Of a stretch of 25,804 nt of DNA, positions 6,543 to 12,816 are shown piece after piece. This DNA comes from CAZWKQ01 sp964634005 (lineage in GTDB: Bacteria > Bacteroidota > Bacteroidia > Bacteroidales > JACABE01), in contig CAZWKQ010000024.1 of NCBI GenBank assembly GCA_964634005.1, positions 1 through 25,804 on the forward strand, written 5' to 3'. The notes under the pieces are model-generated. The model worked only from the letters and a program-made list of their open reading frames with translations. It did not search any database and was not told where the DNA came from. Numbering within the stretch: position 1 is the stretch's first letter; each line of letters begins with the position of its first letter. The position numbers and the translations under genes were made by a program.

Positions 6543-7403
6543 TTACTTTATAAGTTGAAGCAGATAGTCGCCATAGCCGCTTTTAAGCAGAGGTTTGGCT
6601 ACTTCAATAAGTTGCATTTTATCGATAAAACCTTGGCGGTAAGCAATTTCTTCGATACAACCTATTTTAAGGCCTTGTCTTTGTTCAATAACCTCTACAA
6701 ATTGCGAAGCCTGTAGCAAAGATGTAAATGTTCCCGTATCGAGCCATGCAGTACCGCGACTTAGTATCCCCACCTTTAGTTTGCCTTGTTCCAAATAACA
6801 TTTATTTACATCGGTAATTTCATATTCGCCTCTTTTGCTGGGTTTTATATTTTTTGCTATCTCTACAACACTATTATCATAAAAATACAATCCCGGAACA
6901 GCATAATTCGATTTAGGGTCAACAGGTTTTTCTTCTATTGAAATAGCATTGAAATTACTGTCGAACTCGACAACTCCGTAGCGTTGAGGGTCGGAAACAT
7001 GATAAGCAAAAACAACACCACCATCGGGATCGTTGTTTTCCTGAAGTAATTTTTGAAGCCCGCTACCGTAAAAAATGTTGTCACCCAATATTAAAGCAAC
7101 CTTATCGTTTCCGATAAACTCCTCTCCTAAAACAAAAGCTTGCGCCAATCCGTTAGGAACTTCCTGAACCTTATATGAAAATTTACAACCTATCTGACTT
7201 CCGTCTCCTAACAATCTTTCGAAGTTTGGCAAATCGGTAGGTGTAGATATTATGAGTATTTCGCGAATTCCGGCCATCATCAATACTGAAAGAGGATAAT
7301 AAATCATTGGTTTGTCATAAATAGGCATTAATTGCTTACTAACTGCTATTGTAAGCGGATGTAACCTTGTACCCGCTCCACCTGCTAAAATTATTCCTTT
7401 CAT
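6543..7403 (-). CDS. rfbA: Glucose-1-phosphate thymidylyltransferase
   Basis: The 286-residue protein is full length for RmlA/RfbA. It has the nucleotide-binding signature GGAGTRLHPLT (8-18), KPMIYYPLSVLM, the metal-binding GDNIFYG, and VEFDSNFNAISIEEKP. It makes dTDP-glucose from dTTP and glucose 1-phosphate, the first step of dTDP-rhamnose and related deoxysugars for O-antigen or exopolysaccharide. The other pathway genes (rfbB, rfbC, rfbD) are not in the window, so it is encoded apart from them. The downstream neighbour is a polyprenyl diphosphate synthase. The UpxY-like antiterminator lies nearby on the opposite strand, a loose link to polysaccharide synthesis. Confidence 0.96.
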   Translation of the reverse strand: MKGIILAGGAGTRLHPLTIAVSKQLMPIYDKPMIYYPLSVLMMAGIREILIISTPTDLPNFERLLGDGSQIGCKFSYKVQEVPNGLAQAFVLGEEFIGNDKVALILGDNIFYGSGLQKLLQENNDPDGGVVFAYHVSDPQRYGVVEFDSNFNAISIEEKPVDPKSNYAVPGLYFYDNSVVEIAKNIKPSKRGEYEITDVNKCYLEQGKLKVGILSRGTAWLDTGTFTSLLQASQFVEVIEQRQGLKIGCIEEIAYRQGFIDKMQLIEVAKPLLKSGYGDYLLQLIK

Positions 7404-7576
7404 CTGTTTGTTTTTTTAATTATTTAATTGTCAGATTTAACTCGCCAAATAAACACCCATCAGTGTGTGAATATTTTCTAATGGCTCGTTTCATATCATT
7501 ATTTTTTCAAAATTATCAAAGTTTACAAAATAAAGTAATTTTTTTCTTTTTTCGATAGTTATAATTTTAATAAATT

Positions 7577-7584
7577 TAAGTTTG
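7577..7584 (+). promoter_or_regulatory. Candidate -7 box before the OmpA-like gene
   Basis: TAAGTTTG matches TAnnTTTG, 55 bases before the ATG at 7640. A second, weaker possibility is TAATTTAG at 7601-7608. No clear -33 element is seen. The 236-base divergent region also should hold the rfbA promoter, for which no convincing candidate was found. Confidence 0.35.
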
Positions 7585-7639
7585 TAAATGAAATTTGTTT
7601 TAATTTAGCGTAAATAAAATATTTAATGAGATTTTGCTT

Positions 7640-8515
7640 ATGAAAAAATTTGCATCAAAAAAGATTTTCTATGTAATAATAATTTTTGTCGTTTCATTAA
7701 CTTCCTGTGTTTCGAAAAAGAAATTTATACAATCGGAAAATGAAAGACAACAGTGTGTACAAAGAGAAATTAATTTAACCGAACAGAAAGTATCATTAAA
7801 TAAACAAATAGAATTTTTAAAGAAACAAATAATTAATCTTGAAGACGATACTACTCTATTGAATGAAAAAATAAGACTTTTGGAGAATAAAATAATTGAG
7901 TACGATCAAATGATATCTTCGAATTTGTCGGAAAAAGAAAAACTTAATTTACAGCTTAAGAAAAAAAATGATGATTTACGCGAACGCGAGAAAAAAATAA
8001 ACGAACTCGACTCAATAGCCAAAAGACAAAGTGCTGCTTTAACTGATGTTATGAATAAAATTAACAGTGTTTTGGTAAGTTTCAAAAAAGATGAGCTAAG
8101 CGTAGAGATGAAAGACGGCAAAGTGTATATTTCGTTGGCAGACAAGCTGTTATTTCCATCAGGCAGCGCAACTCTTGACGAAAGAGGACAAAATGCAATA
8201 GGAATGTTGGCAGGTGTTATTAAAGAACAACCTTCTTTGGATATAATAATAATTGGCCATACAGACAGTGTTCCGATAAAAACAAACTGTTTTAAAGATA
8301 ATTGGGATTTAAGTGTTTCGAGAGCAAACAGTGTAGTCAGAATCCTCACCGAAACATACAAGGTTAATCCGGTTCAGATAATGGCCGCAGGTAAAAGCCA
8401 GTATTATCCTGTAGCAACAAACGAAACAAAAGAAGGCAGGGCTTTGAATCGCAGGATCGAAATTGTTATACTTCCAAAAATTGATCAATTATATAACTTA
8501 ATTCAAAAAAAATAA
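7640..8515 (+). CDS. OmpA-family peptidoglycan-binding lipoprotein
   Basis: The 291-residue protein starts at the ATG at 7640 (an in-frame TTG lies two codons upstream). It has a signal sequence ending in a lipobox (SLTSC), a long coiled coil (about residues 30-125, rich in Lys, Glu, Asn and Leu), then an OmpA C-terminal domain from about 155: LLFPSGSATLDERG, IIGHTDSVP, NWDLSVSRANSV and EGRALNRRIEIV. The Asp in NWDLS and the Arg in NRRIEI are the family's diaminopimelate-binding residues. It should sit in the outer membrane by its lipid and clamp onto peptidoglycan, with the coiled coil as spacer, much like Pal. It stands alone between a divergent rfbA and the promoter of the next gene. Confidence 0.9.
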   Translation: MKKFASKKIFYVIIIFVVSLTSCVSKKKFIQSENERQQCVQREINLTEQKVSLNKQIEFLKKQIINLEDDTTLLNEKIRLLENKIIEYDQMISSNLSEKEKLNLQLKKKNDDLREREKKINELDSIAKRQSAALTDVMNKINSVLVSFKKDELSVEMKDGKVYISLADKLLFPSGSATLDERGQNAIGMLAGVIKEQPSLDIIIIGHTDSVPIKTNCFKDNWDLSVSRANSVVRILTETYKVNPVQIMAAGKSQYYPVATNETKEGRALNRRIEIVILPKIDQLYNLIQKK

Positions 8516-8554
8516 AAATTTTTATTGGCAGTTTCAAATTTGCTAATTTCTGAT

Positions 8555-8562
8555 TATCTTTG
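8555..8562 (+). promoter_or_regulatory. Candidate -7 box before the heme-protein genes
   Basis: TATCTTTG, followed by T, matches TAnnTTTG and lies 24 bases before the ATG at 8587, a good spacing for this group. The -33 position shows only GTTTC (8531-8535), a weak match. Confidence 0.5.
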
Positions 8563-8586
8563 TGATTAAATAAAAAAACAATTTAT

Positions 8587-9363
8587 ATGAAAGCAAAGAT
8601 TACAATTTTTGGCATTTTATCAGTGTTTTCCTATTTACTGATAACAGGATTTAGCGGAAAAACCAAAAACCCTACCGGAGCTCCTGCAGGACACACAGGT
8701 TCTCCTTACGATAACAAGAACTGTACCGTTTGTCATGGAGGTACGGCGGTAAACGTAACAGGTTTTTTATCTTCAAACGTTCCGAGTGCCGGTTATACAC
8801 CGGGGATGACTTATTTACTTACTTGTGCATTTAGCGGAACCGGCAACAAAGGATTTCAAATCTCTCCACAAAATGCTCAAGGTAATTTGATGGGTACAAT
8901 ATTTATGGGAACTAACTCGCAATTGGTAGGCGATTTCAAGTATATAACTCATGCAAGTGCTATAAGCGCTACTAATGCCTCATGGTCGTTCACTTGGGTA
9001 GCTCCCGATGCAGGAACAGGTCCTGTTACATTCTACGGAGCTGCTGTTATCGGTAAACCGAACGTTAAACTCTTTACGTTGACAATTCCCGAAAACACAG
9101 GTTCCAATGTTAATGAAAATACTCTATCTAAAATCAACATTTACCCTAACCCTACATCCGATTATTTATATATCAATGGTATTAACTCTTCGGAATTTGA
9201 AATAAACTTCTACAGTTTTGACGGAAAATTGGTTAAATCGGAAACCGTTGCCAATAACAACTCTTGTAATAAAATTGAAACAGCTAACTTGGCAAAAGGA
9301 ATTTACTTAACTCAAATTAAAGATAAAGAAAATTCCTATATCAAAAAAATTGTAATCAACTAA
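8587..9363 (+). CDS. T9SS-sorted protein with CxxCH (choice-of-anchor V-like)
   Basis: The 258-residue protein has a signal peptide (about 1-22), then the segment GAPAGHTGSPYDNKNCTVCH (31-50), typical of 'choice-of-anchor V' domains. It carries a c-type heme motif, Cys46-x-x-Cys49-His50. A beta-rich domain follows to about 168, with GPVTFYGAAVIG. Residues 179-258 are a type A C-terminal sorting signal of the type IX secretion system (INIYPNPTSDYLYI, then KGIYLTQI and a KKIVIN end). Known T9SS cargo is exported across the outer membrane and attached to the surface or released. Whether heme is really bound is not shown by sequence alone. It is first in a three-gene run of CxxCH proteins; the next gene starts 12 bases on. 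Confidence 0.82.
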   Translation: MKAKITIFGILSVFSYLLITGFSGKTKNPTGAPAGHTGSPYDNKNCTVCHGGTAVNVTGFLSSNVPSAGYTPGMTYLLTCAFSGTGNKGFQISPQNAQGNLMGTIFMGTNSQLVGDFKYITHASAISATNASWSFTWVAPDAGTGPVTFYGAAVIGKPNVKLFTLTIPENTGSNVNENTLSKINIYPNPTSDYLYINGINSSEFEINFYSFDGKLVKSETVANNNSCNKIETANLAKGIYLTQIKDKENSYIKKIVIN

Positions 9364-9375
9364 TATTTTTCGTAG

Positions 9376-10038
9376 ATGCTTTATCGCTTTTTATTAATAG
9401 TCTTTCTTTATTTCTCGTTAGTTTTTTTTATTTCTTGTAAACACGATCCTATTCAACCCGATGTACCTCAGGAAAAAATTTGTTTTCAAGATAAAATTCT
9501 TCCTATCTTACAAAGTAATTGTGCATATTCCGGATGTCACGATGCTGCAAGTGCTCAGGATGATGTCGATTTATCGAGTTACAATGCCATAATGTCGAGT
9601 GATGTGGTAAAACCGGGCAGACCAAGTGATAGTAAGTTGTATAAGGTTCTTATAAAAAGTCCCAATGACGATAAGTTTATGCCTCCACCACCAAGAACAC
9701 CATTAACACCCGATCAGAAAGCATTAATTTACGGATGGATAGCCCAAGGTGCGAAAAACGAACCTTGCCCAAATTTGTGCGACACAAACTCTTTTGCGTT
9801 CGCTGCCGATATTTTCCCTACTATTCAACAATACTGTCTTGGATGTCATAGTGGCATATCTCCAAGTGCAGGATTAAGTCTTAGTGATTACACTCAAATA
9901 AAAAATGCCGTTATTAACAAAAACCTTTATATTAGAATCACAAGCACGGGAAATCCTATGCCTCCTTCAGGATTAATGCCTCAATGCAGAATAATTAAAA
10001 TAAAAAAATGGATAGATGCAGGAATGCAAAATAATTGA
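9376..10038 (+). CDS. Lipoprotein with two cytochrome c-like modules
   Basis: The 220-residue protein has a lipobox (FFISC, Cys21) and two similar modules. The first has Cys49-x4-Cys54-His55 (CAYSGCH) and a MPPPP motif at 102; the second has CxxCH at 154-158 (CLGCH) and MPPS at 195. Each ends with a helix containing a Trp (YGWIAQGA, KKWIDAGM), as in class I-like c domains where the Met would be the second heme ligand. CX4CH is an unusual spacing but is known for some c-type cytochromes. Extra cysteines (Cys36, Cys131, Cys135, Cys204) may form disulfides. It is probably an outer-membrane-anchored electron carrier, cotranscribed with the flanking genes. Heme binding at the first motif is the least certain. 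Confidence 0.8.
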   Translation: MLYRFLLIVFLYFSLVFFISCKHDPIQPDVPQEKICFQDKILPILQSNCAYSGCHDAASAQDDVDLSSYNAIMSSDVVKPGRPSDSKLYKVLIKSPNDDKFMPPPPRTPLTPDQKALIYGWIAQGAKNEPCPNLCDTNSFAFAADIFPTIQQYCLGCHSGISPSAGLSLSDYTQIKNAVINKNLYIRITSTGNPMPPSGLMPQCRIIKIKKWIDAGMQNN

Positions 10039-10045
10039 AAATCTT

Positions 10046-10420
10046 ATGAAAAAAACTTTTCTCTTTGCTTTATCTACACTGTTTTTATTGTTTATAAGCT
10101 CATGTTATTACGATAACGAGGAAGAATTGTACCAGTTTGTAAATAAAAACTGCGATACTACAAATGTGACATATTCATTAACAATAGCTCCTATTATTCA
10201 ATCTTCGTGTAATTCATGCCATAGCTCTTCTGTTGCATCAGGTGGTATTATTACCGATAACTATACAAATCTGAGAACAATAGCATTAAACGGTAAACTT
10301 ACGGGTACAGTAAGTCATAGCGCAGGATATTCCCCAATGCCAAAAGGCGCCGGGAAACTCAGCGATTGTAAAATTTCTCAGATTAGCAAATGGGTTAATA
10401 ATGGAGCTTTAAATAACTGA
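10046..10420 (+). CDS. Small mono-heme c-type lipoprotein
   Basis: The 124-residue protein starts at the ATG at 10046, 7 bases after the preceding stop. An in-frame upstream ATG at 10016 lies inside the preceding gene and would spoil the signal sequence. It has a lipobox (FISSC, Cys20), a heme motif CNSCH (55-59), a SPMPKG segment with the probable ligand Met98, and a C-terminal helix DCKISQISKWVNNGA. Overall it resembles the second module of the preceding gene, which suggests duplication. Role: probably an envelope electron carrier. It closes the run of three CxxCH proteins; a 217-base gap with a repeat element follows. Confidence 0.82.
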   Translation: MKKTFLFALSTLFLLFISSCYYDNEEELYQFVNKNCDTTNVTYSLTIAPIIQSSCNSCHSSSVASGGIITDNYTNLRTIALNGKLTGTVSHSAGYSPMPKGAGKLSDCKISQISKWVNNGALNN

Positions 10421-10497
10421 AATTTACAATTTTATCATTTTAGGTTGATGTAGTATATTTCAACTGCATCTTTAATTTTATTTTTATCCTGTTATTA

Positions 10498-10587
10498 AAC
10501 CCAAATTTTTCATTAGGAAGGCAGTCAACTAATGAAATTGATTGGGATAACCCCGAATAAGAAAATCTTTATTAAACAATTTGGGTT
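10498..10587 (-). repeat. REP/MITE-like repeat, copy 2
   Basis: This 90-bp unit is bounded by perfect 10-bp inverted ends, AACCCAAATT (10498-10507) and AATTTGGGTT (10578-10587). It has a 9-bp perfect inner hairpin (TTTCATTAG 10508-10516 with 10529-10537) around a 12-base loop, and the core ATTGGGATAACCCCG (10541-10555). In reverse it aligns with 257-331 over the core, hairpin and ends, with a ~12-bp length difference beside one end. It fills most of the gap between the heme genes and the OB-fold gene. Confidence 0.82.
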
Positions 10588-10625
10588 AAACAAATTCATT
10601 AACAATTTGTTGATTAAATGTTCAA

Positions 10626-10633
10626 TAAGTTTG
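10626..10633 (+). promoter_or_regulatory. Possible -7 box directly before the OB-fold gene
   Basis: TAAGTTTG matches TAnnTTTG, with TTTG at 10606-10609 sixteen bases upstream, a little short for a -33 element. The ATG at 10638 follows the box by only 4 bases, so transcription from it would give a leaderless or nearly leaderless message. The match could also be chance. Confidence 0.3.
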
Positions 10634-10637
10634 TTTT

Positions 10638-11072
10638 ATGAAAAAGTGGATAAAAATTCTCATATTTTTAATTGCATTAGGTGCAATTGCAGCGTTTTTG
10701 GTTTATAAATTTTATATAAATAAACCTCATCCCGATTTTGAAAAACTCAATCCCGATTATATTGTTTCTGCTGAAGAACTATATAAAGAATTTACAACAG
10801 ATAAAAATGCGGCCGAAAAAAAATACAACGGTAAAATGATTCAATTAACCGGCGTTATCAATAAATTGGAATCTAATGACAGTTTAACCATAGCCGTTTT
10901 TGTATTTAATGAAGGAGATTTCGGAGATGAAGGTATTAGATGTACTATGTTGCCGAAATACAGCAACGATATTTCAATTTTTAACCTTAAAATGCCGATA
11001 ACTCTTAAGGCTTATTGCTCAGGATATAATGATACGGACATTATACTTGAAAACGGCTCAATAATAAAATAA
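10638..11072 (+). CDS. Membrane-anchored OB-fold (tRNA_anti-like) protein
   Basis: The 144-residue protein has one N-terminal transmembrane helix (about 5-27) and then a periplasmic domain. VSAEELYKEFTTDKNAAEKKYNGKMIQLTGVI, the later FGDEGIRCTML and the closing ADIILENGSI-like end (TDIILENGSIIK) match the 'tRNA_anti-like' OB-fold family common in Bacteroidota. Despite the family name it is not expected to bind tRNA, since it faces the periplasm. Its partner is unknown. The YceI gene starts 26 bases later on the same strand and the heme lipoproteins lie upstream, so it probably belongs to the same functional block. Confidence 0.75.
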   Translation: MKKWIKILIFLIALGAIAAFLVYKFYINKPHPDFEKLNPDYIVSAEELYKEFTTDKNAAEKKYNGKMIQLTGVINKLESNDSLTIAVFVFNEGDFGDEGIRCTMLPKYSNDISIFNLKMPITLKAYCSGYNDTDIILENGSIIK

Positions 11073-11098
11073 TGTTTAACCTTAAATTTTAAAAAAGT

Positions 11099-11650
11099 AT
11101 GAAAAAACTGATAAGTATTGTATTAATATTGTTCTTTATTACACCAATGGCTTTTTCTCAAAAGTATATCACTAAAAACGGCAAAATATCTTTTTACTCC
11201 GATGCACCGATGGAAAAAATTGAAGCACACAACAGTCAGGTTAATGCCGCTCTTGATGCTTCAACCGGAGATTTGGTATTCAGAGTTTTAATGAAATCTT
11301 TTATTTTCGAAAAAGCACTTATGCAGGAACATTTCAATGAAAATTATGTAGAATCGGACAAATACCCTAATTCTACATTCAAAGGGAAGATTCAAAACAT
11401 AAAAAATATCGATTTTACTAAAAATGGAAAGCACAACGTAATAGTTGAAGGCGATTTGACCATTCACGGAGTAACTCAAAAGGTTAAACACCCCGGTACT
11501 GTAGAAATTAAAGACGGTAAAGTAATTGCAATGTCAAAATTCTCTATCGAATTAAAAGATTACAATATTAAAATTCCCAAAAATGTTCTGAAAAATATTG
11601 CAGAAATCATTGATATAACTGTTAATGTAAACATGGATAAAACCAATTAA
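11099..11650 (+). CDS. YceI-family periplasmic protein
   Basis: The 183-residue protein has a signal peptide ending near TPMAFSQ (about residue 21). It then has the YceI lipocalin-like barrel pattern: KYITKNGKISFYSDAPMEKIEAHN, FRVLMKSFIFEKALMQEHFNENYVES and KYPNSTFKGKI, followed by VEGDLTIHGVTQKV, the most conserved family stretch. YceI proteins bind isoprenoid-type or other amphiphilic ligands (polyisoprenoids, quinones) in the periplasm. In this neighbourhood a quinone or related ligand is an attractive guess. It follows the OB-fold gene by 26 bases, and a hairpin-T-run structure lies about 107 bases downstream. Confidence 0.9.
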   Translation: MKKLISIVLILFFITPMAFSQKYITKNGKISFYSDAPMEKIEAHNSQVNAALDASTGDLVFRVLMKSFIFEKALMQEHFNENYVESDKYPNSTFKGKIQNIKNIDFTKNGKHNVIVEGDLTIHGVTQKVKHPGTVEIKDGKVIAMSKFSIELKDYNIKIPKNVLKNIAEIIDITVNVNMDKTN

Positions 11651-11757
11651 TAAAGAAATTAAACAGAAAAATTACTGACAAAGGTTTTAATTTTAAAGGA
11701 AAATTTCTTAAAAATTTTGATACATCAATTTCAATAAGATATTTTTAAATTTTGTAC

Positions 11758-11797
11758 TAAAGGGTATTTTGTTATAAACGAAATACCCTTTATTTTT
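11758..11797 (+). terminator. Hairpin with T-run between the YceI and DUF5777 genes
   Basis: TAAAGGGTATTT (11758-11769) is exactly complementary to 11781-11792 across an 11-base loop and is followed by TTTTT (11793-11797). By shape it is an intrinsic terminator for the YceI operon. It overlaps a near-ideal promoter for the next gene, so it may act as an operator or attenuating structure instead. Confidence 0.65.
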
Positions 11798-11798
11798 G
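11767..11798 (+). promoter_or_regulatory. Promoter of the DUF5777 gene, within a hairpin
   Basis: TTTTG (11767-11771), then 19 bases, then TATTTTTG (11791-11798) is a full match to the Bacteroidota -33/-7 pattern, ending 15 bases before the ATG at 11814. The -33 lies at the left loop edge and the -7 at the right arm of the hairpin at 11758-11792. Confidence 0.65.
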
Positions 11799-11813
11799 TA
11801 AAAAAACAATTTT

Positions 11814-12701
11814 ATGAAAAAAATTTTTATTATCCTTGTTTACTTTATAAAAGTAATATCCGGTTATTCTTATGCTCAGGAAGATTTAATGAATTTGCTT
11901 AATGACGACACCCCCAAAAAAGAAATTATATCGGCTACATTTAAAACAACACGATTAGTAATAGGACAATCAATAGAAAATGTTCCTTCAGGGAATCTCA
12001 ATTTTATTATTTCACATCATTTCGGAAAGATAAATGAAGGTTCGTATAACCTTTGGGGATTGGATCAGTCGACAATAAGATTGGGTCTTGAATACAGCCC
12101 GATAGAACGTCTTGAATTAGGTATCGGACGTAGTACTTTTCAAAAAACAATAGACGGATACATAAAGTTTAAAATATTAAGACAAGATAATTTATCGATG
12201 CCTTTATCTGTCTCATATTTCGGAGGGTCGGCTATTAATACTTTAAAATGGGAAGACCCCGAAAGAGTGAATTATTTCACTTCGAGATTATCATTTGTAA
12301 ATCAGATTTTAATTTCCCGAAAATTAAACAACAATATTTCAATTCAAATAATGCCGTCGCATATTCACAATAATTTAGTAAAATCAACAATAGATCCTAA
12401 CGATATTTTTGCATTAGGTTCGGGAGGCAGAGTAAAACTAAGTCAGAGAATATCGGTTAATGCTGAATATTATTATATAATTACGAAAAGAACGCGTGAA
12501 CTTTTCGATAATTCATTATCATTAGGATTTGATATAGAAACAGGAGGACATGTTTTCCAATTATTTCTGACAAATTCCCAACCTCTATTCGAAAGAGGCT
12601 TCATTACCGAAACAAAAGGAAGTTGGGGTAAAGGCGATATTTATTTTGGGTTTAATATAGTTAGAACATTCACTATAATAAAGCCAAAAAATTTCAGATA
12701 A
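11814..12701 (+). CDS. DUF5777 family predicted beta-barrel
   Basis: The 295-residue protein has a signal peptide (cleavage near YSYAQ, about residue 22). Family-typical segments follow: DLMNLLNDDTPKKE, ISATFKTTRLVIGQS, LNFIISHHFGKINEG, LWGLDQSTIRLGLEY, YFTSRLSFVNQILISRKL and GGRVKLSQRISVNAEYY. The alternating strands and the aromatic-rich C-terminal end (YFGFNIVRTF) suggest an outer-membrane barrel. DUF5777 proteins have no proven function. I recall them near YceI and c-type heme proteins in Bacteroidota, the same arrangement as here. It has its own promoter within a hairpin. Together with the upstream heme lipoproteins it could form an outer-membrane redox or transport unit; this is inference. 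Confidence 0.85.
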   Translation: MKKIFIILVYFIKVISGYSYAQEDLMNLLNDDTPKKEIISATFKTTRLVIGQSIENVPSGNLNFIISHHFGKINEGSYNLWGLDQSTIRLGLEYSPIERLELGIGRSTFQKTIDGYIKFKILRQDNLSMPLSVSYFGGSAINTLKWEDPERVNYFTSRLSFVNQILISRKLNNNISIQIMPSHIHNNLVKSTIDPNDIFALGSGGRVKLSQRISVNAEYYYIITKRTRELFDNSLSLGFDIETGGHVFQLFLTNSQPLFERGFITETKGSWGKGDIYFGFNIVRTFTIIKPKNFR

Positions 12702-12816
12702 ATATCATTTAAATAATTCAGCGTAATTACATTGTTTTTTAAACCATAAAATGAACAATTAAATAATTAAAACGTTGATTTCAATAAATATTAAAAATTA
12801 ACAAAAATTGACAGCA

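Noticed and set aside
5018..7403. A capsule or rhamnose synthesis locus built from the UpxY-like gene and rfbA
   Set aside because: Only rfbA is present; rfbB, rfbC, rfbD and glycosyltransferases are missing, and the antiterminator points into a convergent gene.
10016..10045. Upstream ATG extension of the small heme lipoprotein
   Set aside because: It would overlap the preceding gene and place ten extra residues before a complete lipoprotein signal; the ATG at 10046 fits better.
10430..10490. Terminator after the heme genes (GTTGA...TCAAC hairpin near 10444-10465)
   Set aside because: Only a 5-bp stem and no direct T-run; too weak to list.
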